Under the pieces are notes generated by a model. The model worked only from the letters and a program-made list of their open reading frames with translations. It did no database searches and was not told the origin of the DNA. This document shows positions 1 to 8,250 of a stretch of DNA of 64,000 nucleotides, one piece after another; position 1 is the first letter of the stretch; each line of letters opens with the position of its first letter. This DNA comes from an uncultured Clostridia bacterium (lineage in GTDB: Bacteria > Bacillota > Clostridia > Christensenellales > Borkfalkiaceae). The stretch spans positions 62,001 to 126,000 of the forward strand of contig CAKVPH010000001.1 of assembly GCA_934796775.1 (NCBI GenBank), written 5' to 3'. A program made the position numbers and the translations under genes.

Positions 1-1
1 C

Positions 2-421
2 GAAAAATTAAAGCGCGAACTTAATTCTCATGTTGACGAAGTAGAACGTCTTGTTTTTAAAATTGAAAAACGTGCGCCGCTTATCAGTGAAAATTATAGA
101 TTAAAAATCGAAGAACGCGTAAAAAATATTTTAGATTCTTATCAGATAGATGAGGCAAGGCTTTTACAGGAAGTTGCCCTTTTTGCCGATAAATCGAATA
201 TCGACGAAGAGATCGCGCGTTTAAAATCGCATATAGCGCAATATCGCAAACTTTTGGACTCGGATAATCCCGGCAGAAAAGTTGACTTTTTGGTACAGGA
301 ATTCAACCGCGAATCCAACACAATATGTTCAAAGTCAAACGATATTGAAATTACTAACGATGCGCTTTTATTAAAGAGTGAAATTGAAAAAATACGCGAA
401 CAAATTCAAAACATCGAATAA
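2..421 (+). CDS. yicC: YicC/YloC family endoribonuclease, C-terminal part
   Basis: The reading frame is open from the first base of the window and ends at TAA 419-421, giving the last 139 residues of a YicC-family protein. The C-terminal signature is clear: KVDFLVQEFNRESNTICSKS followed by a charged helix ending EIEKIREQIQNIE, which is the most conserved part of the family. Family members are stress-linked endoribonucleases. In Bacillus-type genomes yicC is followed by remA, gmk and rpoZ, whereas here rpoZ starts 46 bases after the stop. The N-terminus lies outside the window. Confidence 0.9.
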   Translation, partial: EKLKRELNSHVDEVERLVFKIEKRAPLISENYRLKIEERVKNILDSYQIDEARLLQEVALFADKSNIDEEIARLKSHIAQYRKLLDSDNPGRKVDFLVQEFNRESNTICSKSNDIEITNDALLLKSEIEKIREQIQNIE

Positions 422-467
422 ACAAAAACAATTAAAACATTGATAATAAATCGGAGGAATTAAATAT

Positions 468-671
468 ATGCTTCACGAACCGCCTATCGACGAACTCGCC
501 GAAAAAATCGGATCGAAATACTCACTTTGCGTAGTCGCTTCAAAACGCGCGCGCCAGCTCATAGATAATGCCCAGAATCAGGGACTTACCGACGTTCCCG
601 GCGGAGAAAAGCCTTTGACTATGGCAGCAAAAGAAATCTATGACGGTAAAATAGTTGCCACTAAATTCTAA
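468..671 (+). CDS. rpoZ: DNA-directed RNA polymerase omega subunit
   Basis: A 67-residue protein with the omega signature: PPIDELAEKIGSKYSLCVVA, then KRARQLID and KPLTMAAKEI. Omega binds the beta-prime subunit and helps assemble and stabilise RNA polymerase. The length is normal for the short Clostridial forms. A strong ribosome binding site (GGAGGA) precedes the ATG, and a rho-independent hairpin follows the stop directly, so rpoZ probably ends a transcript that starts upstream of yicC, with partial read-through into priA. Confidence 0.93.
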   Translation: MLHEPPIDELAEKIGSKYSLCVVASKRARQLIDNAQNQGLTDVPGGEKPLTMAAKEIYDGKIVATKF

Positions 672-680
672 AAGATAACC

Positions 681-706
681 AAAAATGCTCTGAGGAGCAT
701 TTTTTG
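681..706 (+). terminator. Rho-independent terminator after rpoZ
   Basis: Arms AAAAATGCTC and GAGCATTTTT pair perfectly over 10 bp around a TGAG loop and end in a T run. The hairpin covers the TTG at 704 that would be the most upstream start for priA, which argues for the ATG at 743 instead. Confidence 0.85.
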
Positions 707-742
707 CTTAAAAGCGATATTTTTGTAAGGAATAAACGCCGA

Positions 743-2941
743 ATGATTGCCGAAATAATAGTTGACATAACGAGCAGCGAAGTCGACAAAATTTTTGATT
801 ACGATACAAAAGATTTGAACGTAGAAGCGGGGAGTCGCGTCTGCGTTCCTTTCGGAAACAGAAAAATCGACGGCATAGTAATGGCTTTAAAGCAGTCTAC
901 CGACGTTAAACCTGAAAAGTTAAAAAGCATTATTTCGGTTACAGATGATTTTCCCGCACTTACAAAAGAAGCGTTAGAGCTTGTTTATTACATTTCCGAA
1001 AAATACCGCGTAAGCAAGGCTTTGGCTTTAAGACTTTTTCTTCCCGCCGAAATGCGCAGGGGGAAAGTAAGCGAAAAAACCGTAGAATTTGCTTTAAAAA
1101 AGCAGGACGTTACATTAAGCGACGCTTTAAACAGCCTTTCAAAGTCGGCAAAAAGTCAACGTGCCGCGCTTGAAAAATTATATAACAGCGAAAAAATAAG
1201 AATTTCGGTTTTAAGAAACGATTTCGGACAATCGGCGGTAAAAGCCCTTTTAGATAAAGGACTTATCGATACCGAGAAAGTAAGAGTATGCAGGTTGCCT
1301 TATTCCGAAATGCTTTCATCTAATAAAAACGTTACGCTTATTGATGCGCAAAAAAAAGCTATTGAAAGCGTTCTTTCAACCGATAAAAGGGTGTCACTGT
1401 TACACGGCGTAACCGGAAGCGGAAAAACCGAAGTTTATCTTGAACTTATTAGTCAGGCAATAAAAAACGGAAAATCCGCAATAATGCTCGTTCCTGAAAT
1501 TTCGCTCACTCCGCAAATGCTGACACAGCTTCGCGGAAGGTTTAACGAACTCTGTGCGATACTTCATAGCGGACTATCGGCAGGTGAAAGATTTGATGAA
1601 TGGTGGAGATTAAGGACGGGCGAAGCAAAAATTGCAATCGGTGCAAGAAGTGCGGTTTTTGCTCCGCTTGAAAATCTAGGCATAATAATCATCGACGAAG
1701 AACACGACGGCAGTTACGAAAGCGAAACCATACCGAGATATTCAACTATAGACGTTGCCTTAAAACGAGCCTCATACAACGATTGTAAACTTGTTTTAGG
1801 TAGCGCGACGCCGTCGGTAGAAAGTTACGCAAAGGCAAAATCAGGCGTTTATAATTTAATAAAAATGCCTGAAAGAATAAATAAAAAGCCTTTACCGGAA
1901 GTGATAGTTGCAGATATGCGGCAGGAAATAAGAAGGGGAAACAATTCGGTATTCTCATCTTATCTTAAAGCCGAAATAGAAGATACTTTGTCTAAAAATA
2001 ATCAGGCGATTATTTTTTTGAACAGACGCGGCTATTCTCAGCAAGTTATTTGCCGTGAGTGTGGCTATGTTGCTACTTGTTCGACATGCGACATATCGTT
2101 GAATTATCACCGTGCCGGAAACTTGCTGAAATGCCACTATTGCGGTACGAATTATAAAATGTTGACTGCATGCCCGAATTGCGGCTCGCACAATTTAAAC
2201 CTTTTAGGCACGGGAACACAAAAAATCGTTACCGAATTAAAGGATCTTTTTCCGTCTGCAAGAATTATCCGAATGGATAACGATACTACGTCGAATAAGG
2301 AAGGGCATTATAAAATATTGTATTCTTTTGCAAGGCACGAAGCCGATATTTTGGTTGGTACGCAAATGATTGCAAAAGGACACGATTTTCCGCACGTTAC
2401 TTTAGTCGGAATACTCGATGCAGATATGAGTTTGCATTTCAGTGATTACAGAAGCAACGAGCGTACATTTCAGCTTTTAACTCAGGTTGCAGGGCGCAGC
2501 GGCCGTGCAGACGATAAAGGAAAGGTTGTTTTACAAACCTATTCTCCAAACAATCCTGTTTTAAAGCTTGCAATGAGTTACGATTACGAAGGCTTTTTTG
2601 AAAGAGAATGCGCCGTGAGAAAAGCAACGCATTTTCCGCCGTTCGCTCTTATAATCCGCGTGCTTATAGAAGCAACCGAAGAACAGGACGCAATAGACGT
2701 GTTAAAGCTCATATATTTCGAGCTTAAGGACGTTTACGATAAAAACAGACAAGATTTCTTGTTTTTTAATAAAATGAAGTCGCCTATAAAGCGATTAAAA
2801 AATAAATACAGATATCAGGTTTTAATGCGTATTAACGCAGGGTGCGATAAACTCCGCGACGAAATATTTGATAAATCTTTAAAATACCGTTCGGATAAAG
2901 CACTTATAACAGTTGAGGAAAATCCCTCGAATCTTTCTTAA
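743..2941 (+). CDS. priA: Primosomal protein N' (PriA replication restart helicase)
   Basis: A 732-residue superfamily 2 helicase that recognises stalled forks and reloads the replicative helicase. Visible features are the N-terminal DNA-binding region (VDITSSEVDKIFDYD), Walker A GVTGSGKTE, a DEEH box (IIIDEEHDGSYE), and the zinc-binding cysteine cluster CRECGY...CSTC...CHYCG...CPNCG in the helicase lobe. Motifs QVAGRSGR and GTQMIAKGHDF are intact. I chose the ATG at 743 because the family starts MIAEIIVDI, AAGGA lies 11 bases upstream, and the longer frame would begin inside the rpoZ terminator. The usual upstream neighbour coaBC is absent. Confidence 0.95.
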   Translation: MIAEIIVDITSSEVDKIFDYDTKDLNVEAGSRVCVPFGNRKIDGIVMALKQSTDVKPEKLKSIISVTDDFPALTKEALELVYYISEKYRVSKALALRLFLPAEMRRGKVSEKTVEFALKKQDVTLSDALNSLSKSAKSQRAALEKLYNSEKIRISVLRNDFGQSAVKALLDKGLIDTEKVRVCRLPYSEMLSSNKNVTLIDAQKKAIESVLSTDKRVSLLHGVTGSGKTEVYLELISQAIKNGKSAIMLVPEISLTPQMLTQLRGRFNELCAILHSGLSAGERFDEWWRLRTGEAKIAIGARSAVFAPLENLGIIIIDEEHDGSYESETIPRYSTIDVALKRASYNDCKLVLGSATPSVESYAKAKSGVYNLIKMPERINKKPLPEVIVADMRQEIRRGNNSVFSSYLKAEIEDTLSKNNQAIIFLNRRGYSQQVICRECGYVATCSTCDISLNYHRAGNLLKCHYCGTNYKMLTACPNCGSHNLNLLGTGTQKIVTELKDLFPSARIIRMDNDTTSNKEGHYKILYSFARHEADILVGTQMIAKGHDFPHVTLVGILDADMSLHFSDYRSNERTFQLLTQVAGRSGRADDKGKVVLQTYSPNNPVLKLAMSYDYEGFFERECAVRKATHFPPFALIIRVLIEATEEQDAIDVLKLIYFELKDVYDKNRQDFLFFNKMKSPIKRLKNKYRYQVLMRINAGCDKLRDEIFDKSLKYRSDKALITVEENPSNLS

Positions 2942-2952
2942 AGAAGGTAATT

Positions 2953-3408
2953 ATGGCATTAAGAAAAATTATTCAGTTAGGTGACGAAACGCTAAGAAAA
3001 AAAAGTTTTAGCGTTGATAAAATCACGGATAAAACAATTCAACTTTTAGACGATATGAAAGAAACGCTTAAAAAAGCCAACGGAGCAGGACTTGCTGCGG
3101 TTCAGGTCGGCGTTCTTCGTCGTATTTTTGTAGTTGACGTAGACGAAGGCTATTTTGAGTTTATAAATCCCGAAATGGTTTCGCAAAAAGGCGATCAATA
3201 CGGCGTGGAAGGGTGTTTATCGGTTCCGGGTAAGTGGGGTGACGTGAAAAGACCGAAAGAAGTGGTTATAAAAGCGTTGGACAGAAACGGAAAGCCTTTT
3301 AAAATAAAGGCAACCGATTTTTTTGCAAAAGCTATTTGCCATGAATACGATCATCTTGACGGGATAATTTACGTAGATAAAGCAGATAATTTAAGGAACG
3401 AGGCGTAA
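2953..3408 (+). CDS. def: Peptide deformylase
   Basis: A 151-residue metalloenzyme that removes the formyl group from nascent N-terminal methionine. All three motifs are present: GAGLAAVQVG, EGCLSVPG (metal-ligand Cys) and HEYDHLDG (the two His ligands and catalytic Glu). It sits 11 bases after priA behind an AAGAAGG site and only 3 bases before fmt, the classic def-fmt pair that adds and removes formyl groups in translation initiation. Confidence 0.97.
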   Translation: MALRKIIQLGDETLRKKSFSVDKITDKTIQLLDDMKETLKKANGAGLAAVQVGVLRRIFVVDVDEGYFEFINPEMVSQKGDQYGVEGCLSVPGKWGDVKRPKEVVIKALDRNGKPFKIKATDFFAKAICHEYDHLDGIIYVDKADNLRNEA

Positions 3409-3411
3409 TAT

Positions 3412-4347
3412 ATGAAAATAATATTTTTAGGTACGCCCGATTTTTCGGTTCCGTCGTTGCAAGCTTTAATCGATTCGCCTCATGAAGTTCTTGCCGTTGT
3501 AACTCAACCCGATAAGCCTGCAGGCAGAAGCGGCAAACTTTGTTTTTCGCCTGTTAAGGAACTTGCTTTAAAATACAATATTCCGGTTTTGCAGTATAAA
3601 AAAATCAGATTTGAAGGTGTTCGGGATTTAAAAGATCTTGCTCCCGATATAATGGTTACGTGTGCATTCGGGCAGATTCTTTCAAAGGAAATAATTGATA
3701 TCGCTCCGCACGGAATAATAAACGTTCATGCGTCGTTATTGCCGCTTTATCGCGGGGCTGCGCCAATTCAGTGGTCGGTCATAAACGGAGATAAACAAAC
3801 CGGTATAACCATAATGCAAACCGAAGAGGGAATTGACACGGGCGATATTATAAAGGTTGAAAAAACAGATATCGGAAACGAAGAAACGTCAGAGGAACTT
3901 TTTGAAAGATTATCGGTTCTTGGCGCAAACGCTTTGATTAAAGCCTTAGATGATATCGAAAGCGGCAAAGCTGTTTTTATAAAGCAAAACGACGAACTTG
4001 CCACTCACGTAAAAATGCTTAAAAAAGAAGATGGATTGCTGAATTTTAATCAAAATTCCGAAACCTTAAGGAACTTTATACGCGGCATGAATTCATGGCC
4101 TTCTGCTTATACTTTCCTGAATGGAAAAATGCTTAAGGTATTTAAAGGCAGTATATATTCCGGCGATTTTAATGCGCCTTGCGGCACCGTTGTTTTAGCC
4201 GATAATAAAAACGGACTTGTTGTAAAGACAAAAGACGGAGCTTTAAGGCTTGACGTAATTCAAGCCGAAGGCGGTAAAAAAATGACTGATACTGACTATT
4301 TGATAGGTCATAAAATTCCCGTCGGAACGGTGTTTGAAAATGCTTAA
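3412..4347 (+). CDS. fmt: Methionyl-tRNA formyltransferase
   Basis: A 311-residue enzyme that formylates Met-tRNAfMet using 10-formyl-THF. The N-terminal formyltransferase fold starts KIIFLGTPDFSVPSL and carries the catalytic loop HASLLPLYRGAAPIQ and the EEGIDTGDI segment. The C-terminal tRNA-binding domain follows from about residue 205. Length is normal. The gene overlaps the start of rsmB, so def, fmt, rsmB and rlmN form a tightly packed translation operon. Confidence 0.97.
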   Translation: MKIIFLGTPDFSVPSLQALIDSPHEVLAVVTQPDKPAGRSGKLCFSPVKELALKYNIPVLQYKKIRFEGVRDLKDLAPDIMVTCAFGQILSKEIIDIAPHGIINVHASLLPLYRGAAPIQWSVINGDKQTGITIMQTEEGIDTGDIIKVEKTDIGNEETSEELFERLSVLGANALIKALDDIESGKAVFIKQNDELATHVKMLKKEDGLLNFNQNSETLRNFIRGMNSWPSAYTFLNGKMLKVFKGSIYSGDFNAPCGTVVLADNKNGLVVKTKDGALRLDVIQAEGGKKMTDTDYLIGHKIPVGTVFENA

Positions 4348-5599
4348 TACTTTTTACGACTCGTATCGCATTTTAATGCGCGTTTACGGGCAAGGTACTT
4401 TTTTAAAGCAGGCAATAAACAGCGAAACCATAGAACCTATTAACAAAAACGCCGTAATTAAAATTTGTTACGGCGTTTTGGAAAACGATATTTATTTTGA
4501 CTATATAATTTCGCTTTTTAGCGAAAAACGTCCGAAGCTTCCTGTAAGAGTTATTTTAAAAATAGCTATTTACAATATAAATTTTTTAAATAAAGCAGAT
4601 TATGCAGTTACCGATAATGCGGTAGAGCTTTTAAAAAAACTCGGTAAAGGCGGCGCGGCAGGTTTTTTAAACGCTTTTTTAAGAAAGTTTATACATGTTA
4701 AAGACGAGATTTCTCTTCCGGATGCGGCTACGGATAAAAGGCGGTATTTTTCTGTAAAATATTCCTATCCGCTTTTTGCCGTGGACGAGCTTATTAAGGA
4801 TTACGGAGAAGAAAAAGCCGAAAAAATTATGGCGTATAACATCCCGCATAATTACGTCAGATTTAACGACGGAATATCGGGAGCACAATATCTCGATTCG
4901 CTTGGAAAAAATTACGATAGTACGCCGTATTTTAATTTATTTGACGTAAAAAACTTTAATCGTAATGAAGATTACGATAAGGGAATTTACACTTTTCAGG
5001 CTATAGGCTCGGTTGCAATATGTGATGCGATAGATAACGGCGAACGTATTCTGGATTCATGCGCCGCACCGGGCGGAAAAACCGTTTTGCTTTCAGGCAA
5101 GTTTAATTTTGTTACGGCTACCGAACTTCACGAACACAGAGCTGAACTTATAAAAACGTATGCCGCGCGTATGCACAAAAGCAATATTGAAGTTTTTACG
5201 GCTGATTCGAGCATATTTAACGAGAATTTTAAAGAAAAATTTGATGCGGTTCTTTGTGATTCGCCTTGCAGCGGTTATGGCGTCGTTTATGAAAATCCCG
5301 ATATAAAACTTAATCGTGAAAAGCAAAATCTTGATGAACTTTTAAAAACTCAGATTGCAATACTTAAAAATTGTTCTAAGTATGTAAAAAAGGGCGGTTA
5401 TCTGTATTATTCAACATGCAGTATTTTTTCATGTGAAAACGACGGAATTATAGAAAAATTCAACCCTGAAAGTTTTGGGTTTAAAGTGATTTTTCCGGAA
5501 ATTAAATTGAATGGCTTAAAAACTCGCTTCGGAACGCAGTTTTTGCCCGATATAAGTTTGGGCGCAGGTTTTTACCTTTGTAAAATGCAAAAATTATGA
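4340..5599 (+). CDS. rsmB: 16S rRNA (cytosine-967-C5) methyltransferase RsmB
   Basis: A 419-residue protein with an N-terminal NusB-like RNA-binding domain (about residues 1-130) and a C-terminal Rossmann methyltransferase domain. The SAM-binding loop DSCAAPGGKT, the catalytic-cysteine motif CDSPCSGYG and the second conserved cysteine in STCSIF are all present. I chose the ATG at 4340 (the frame could also begin at TTG 4334). It overlaps fmt by 8 bases, and its TGA overlaps the rlmN ATG, indicating translational coupling. Confidence 0.93.
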   Translation: MLNTFYDSYRILMRVYGQGTFLKQAINSETIEPINKNAVIKICYGVLENDIYFDYIISLFSEKRPKLPVRVILKIAIYNINFLNKADYAVTDNAVELLKKLGKGGAAGFLNAFLRKFIHVKDEISLPDAATDKRRYFSVKYSYPLFAVDELIKDYGEEKAEKIMAYNIPHNYVRFNDGISGAQYLDSLGKNYDSTPYFNLFDVKNFNRNEDYDKGIYTFQAIGSVAICDAIDNGERILDSCAAPGGKTVLLSGKFNFVTATELHEHRAELIKTYAARMHKSNIEVFTADSSIFNENFKEKFDAVLCDSPCSGYGVVYENPDIKLNREKQNLDELLKTQIAILKNCSKYVKKGGYLYYSTCSIFSCENDGIIEKFNPESFGFKVIFPEIKLNGLKTRFGTQFLPDISLGAGFYLCKMQKL

Positions 5600-6639
5600 A
5601 AAACGTATACGATTTGAATTTAGCAGAATTAACCGAATATTTATCGCTTAAAGGAGAACCGAAATTCCGCGCCAAACAAATTTACGATAACTTTGTATCG
5701 GGTAAAAGCATAAGCGAAATGAGCAACGTGTCTTTAAAATTAAAAGACGAACTAAAAAAAGATTTTTATGATGCACCCGCAAAAATTATCGAAAGACACG
5801 TTTCAAAAGACGGAACGGTAAAATATCTTTTTTCTCTTGCAGACGGCAACGTGGTTGAAGGCGTAGTGATGAATTATAAGTACGGTAAAACGCAATGCCT
5901 TTCAACTCAGGTGGGGTGCCGTATGGGGTGTAAGTTTTGCGCATCTACGCTTAACGGCTTAGTCCGCAATTTAACTAAGGGTGAAATGCTTTTTATGATT
6001 GCTCTTGCAAACCGCGATTTTGGCGGAACGCAAAAAGACAGAGCTATTACAAACATAGTTTTAATGGGAAGCGGAGAACCGCTTGATAATTACGATAACG
6101 TAGTAGATTTTTTAAAAGAGATTTCTTCAAAAGACAATCTTAACGTCAGTTTACGCAATATCAGTTTATCAACCTGCGGATTAGTTGATAAAATTTATTC
6201 CTTGGCTGATGAAAATCTGCCTGTAAATCTTACGGTTTCATTGCATGCGCATTCCGACGAACAAAGAAGATTAATTATGCCGATTGCAAATAAATATTCT
6301 GTTTCGGAAATTTTAAAAGCTTGCAGATATTTTTTTGAAAAAACAGGGCGCAGATTTATTTTTGAATATTCGCTTGTAAAAGGCGTAAACGACAGTGATG
6401 ACGACGCGTTGGCTCTTTCAAAGCTTTTAAAAGGGCTGCCGTGCCACGTCAACCTCATAAGGCTTAACGAAGTTAAAGAAAGCAGTTTAAAAAAGACTGA
6501 TGATAAAAGAGCGTATTCTTTTTGCGAAAAGCTTAACGCTTTAAGTATTTCGGCAACTGTCAGACGTCTTATGGGCAGTGATATAGAGGGCGCATGCGGG
6601 CAGCTCAGGAATAAATATATCGGAGGACACGACAATTAA
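5596..6639 (+). CDS. rlmN: 23S rRNA (adenine-2503-C2)/tRNA-A37 methyltransferase RlmN, radical SAM
   Basis: A 347-residue radical SAM methyltransferase. Cysteines 108, 112 and 115 (CRMGCKFC) bind the 4Fe-4S cluster, and Cys334 near the C-terminus (EGACGQL) is the expected second catalytic cysteine. GSGEPLDNY and SLHAHSDEQR are further family blocks. The ATG overlaps the rsmB stop (ATGA). In Bacillus-type gene order prpC and prkC follow; here rsgA follows immediately, its proposed start codon overlapping the rlmN stop. Confidence 0.96.
   Translation: MKNVYDLNLAELTEYLSLKGEPKFRAKQIYDNFVSGKSISEMSNVSLKLKDELKKDFYDAPAKIIERHVSKDGTVKYLFSLADGNVVEGVVMNYKYGKTQCLSTQVGCRMGCKFCASTLNGLVRNLTKGEMLFMIALANRDFGGTQKDRAITNIVLMGSGEPLDNYDNVVDFLKEISSKDNLNVSLRNISLSTCGLVDKIYSLADENLPVNLTVSLHAHSDEQRRLIMPIANKYSVSEILKACRYFFEKTGRRFIFEYSLVKGVNDSDDDALALSKLLKGLPCHVNLIRLNEVKESSLKKTDDKRAYSFCEKLNALSISATVRRLMGSDIEGACGQLRNKYIGGHDN
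6622..6637 (+). promoter_or_regulatory. Shine-Dalgarno and ATT start region of rsgA
   Basis: GGAGG occupies 6622-6626, and an ATT codon lies 8 bases downstream at 6635-6637, overlapping the rlmN TAA at 6637-6639. The rsgA frame is open from just after a TAG at 6584. I find no ATG, GTG or TTG in it before 6818, which is already 61 codons into the conserved protein. Confidence 0.8.
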
Positions 6640-7489
6640 AGGGCAAATAATTTGCGCCGGCAACGGCAAATATACCGTTGAACTTACGAACAAAGATATT
6701 GTAAAAATATTTGCCAGAGGCCGAATAAAGTTTAAAAGGGAAGAGCTTTTAACGGGTGATTACGTTGAAGTCGAAAACGATGCGATAACAAAAGTTTACG
6801 ATAGAAAATCGCGTTTTATGCGCCCGAATATTGCTAATCTTGATTGTTTGGTTATTCTTATATCGGATTATCCCGCACCCGATTATTTGATTTTAGATAA
6901 GCTGATTTTGTCTGCGGCGTATGCGGATATAGAATGTGCGATTGTTGCAAACAAAAGCGACCTTGGCTGTCAGACGTTTAATTACATACAAAAGGAATAT
7001 CCCTTTATAAAAAATTTATTTCACGTTTCATCTGTTTCGGGCGAAGGTATAGCGGAGCTTAAAAACTATTTAAAACAAAAAAGCGTTGCGTTTGCAGGGC
7101 AATCCGCCGTAGGAAAAACTTCGGTTATAAACGCGCTTACCGGCAATGACTTTTTAACCGGAGAATTATCCCGCAAAACCGAAAGAGGCAGGCATACGAC
7201 AACTTATTCAAGAATAATACGTTCGGGCGATTTCAGTGTTTACGACACTCCGGGATTTTCTGAACTCGGAGTTGACATTACGCCTCAGGACGCCGCGGCT
7301 AATTATCCGCCGTTTGAAGACTATCTTGGTAAATGTAAATTTTTTGATTGTCTGCACACCGACGAACCCGATTGTGCGGTAAAAATTGCAGTTGAAAACA
7401 GAGAAATTTCTGCAGACAGATACGAACGATATAAAATAATAAGTAAAGAAATCTGTACGGAGTATAAAAATAAGTATGCAAAAAAATAA
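6635..7489 (+). CDS. rsgA: Ribosome small subunit-dependent GTPase RsgA, apparent AUU start
   Basis: A circularly permuted GTPase that matures the 30S subunit. From ATT 6635 it is 284 residues: an N-terminal OB fold beginning KGQIICAGNGKYTVEL (as expected directly after the initiator Met in RsgA), then NKSD (about 106-109), the G1 loop GQSAVGKT (about 155-162), DTPGF and a C-terminal Cys/His zinc motif (CKFFDCLH...C). Starting at the first ATG (6818) would delete the whole OB domain. AUU starts are rare, known for infC, and usually give IF3-sensitive expression; that consequence is inference. Its end overlaps rpe by 14 bases. Confidence 0.88.
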   Translation: MKGQIICAGNGKYTVELTNKDIVKIFARGRIKFKREELLTGDYVEVENDAITKVYDRKSRFMRPNIANLDCLVILISDYPAPDYLILDKLILSAAYADIECAIVANKSDLGCQTFNYIQKEYPFIKNLFHVSSVSGEGIAELKNYLKQKSVAFAGQSAVGKTSVINALTGNDFLTGELSRKTERGRHTTTYSRIIRSGDFSVYDTPGFSELGVDITPQDAAANYPPFEDYLGKCKFFDCLHTDEPDCAVKIAVENREISADRYERYKIISKEICTEYKNKYAKK

Positions 7490-8141
7490 TCGAGTTGCAA
7501 AAATCGCGCCGTCGATTTTATCTGCCGATTTTGCAAAAATGGGTGATGAAGTCGAGCGTATGCAAAAATGCGGGGCAGATCTTATACACGTTGACGTTAT
7601 GGACGGGGTTTTTGTTCCTAATATAACTTTTGGCATAAAAATGGTTCACGATTTAAGACCGCACACAAAATTGATGCTCGATACGCACCTTATGATAGTG
7701 CATCCCGAAAAGTATATAGAAAGTTTTGCAAAAGCCGGTAGCGATATAATTACCGTACATTTTGAAGCGTGCGGGGATAATCTTAACGAAGTTTTGAATT
7801 TGATAAAACAAAATGGTGCAAAATGCGGTGTAGCGATAAATCCCGATACCCCAGCAAATGTTTTGGATAGCTTTATAAAGCAAGTAGATCTCATATGTAT
7901 GATGAGCGTATTTCCCGGTTTTGGCGGACAGAGCTTTATTTCTTACGTCATCGATAAAATCGGATACGTAAGAGAACTTATTGATAACTCCGGTTCAGAT
8001 GCGGCGTTAGAGGTGGACGGCGGAATTACCGAGCAAAATGCAAGGTCGGTGATAGATCGCGGTGCCGATATTTTGGTCGCCGGCAATGCTGTTTTTAAAG
8101 CCGCAAATGCCGCCGATGCAATAAAAAAATTGAAAGAATAA
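7476..8141 (+). CDS. rpe: Ribulose-phosphate 3-epimerase
   Basis: A 221-residue TIM-barrel enzyme interconverting ribulose-5-phosphate and xylulose-5-phosphate in the pentose phosphate pathway. Motifs: APSILSADF, HVDVMDGVFVPN (metal-binding His and Asp), TVHFEAC, MSVFPGFGGQ and LEVDGGI. The start overlaps the rsgA end, with GGAG upstream inside rsgA. A strong terminator ends the operon. Confidence 0.96.
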   Translation: MQKNNRVAKIAPSILSADFAKMGDEVERMQKCGADLIHVDVMDGVFVPNITFGIKMVHDLRPHTKLMLDTHLMIVHPEKYIESFAKAGSDIITVHFEACGDNLNEVLNLIKQNGAKCGVAINPDTPANVLDSFIKQVDLICMMSVFPGFGGQSFISYVIDKIGYVRELIDNSGSDAALEVDGGITEQNARSVIDRGADILVAGNAVFKAANAADAIKKLKE

Positions 8142-8156
8142 ATTAAAAAGACAAAG

Positions 8157-8187
8157 AAAAAGGGGAGCAAATTTTGCTCTCCTTTTA
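8157..8187 (+). terminator. Terminator of the yicC-rpe gene cluster
   Basis: Arms AAAAGGGGAGCAAA and TTTTGCTCTCCTTTT form a long GC-containing stem 16 bases after rpe, followed by AT-rich sequence. Confidence 0.8.
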
Positions 8188-8209
8188 AATTTTGTCTGAC
8201 ATAATAATT

Positions 8210-8243
8210 CTTAAAATCACACATATTATTTGTGATTTTTAAG
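8210..8243 (-). terminator. Probable terminator after the M18 aminopeptidase gene
   Basis: CTTAAAATCACA and TGTGATTTTTAAG pair with one bulge around an AT-rich loop just past the stop codon at 8251. There is no long U tract, so it may instead be a processing or stability hairpin. Confidence 0.45.
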
Positions 8244-8250
8244 GTTTTTA

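Noticed and set aside
1746..2627. Antisense frames inside priA and similar long antisense frames in other genes
   Set aside because: They lie wholly inside confidently identified genes, have no ribosome binding sites, and show the composition expected of the complement of coding DNA.
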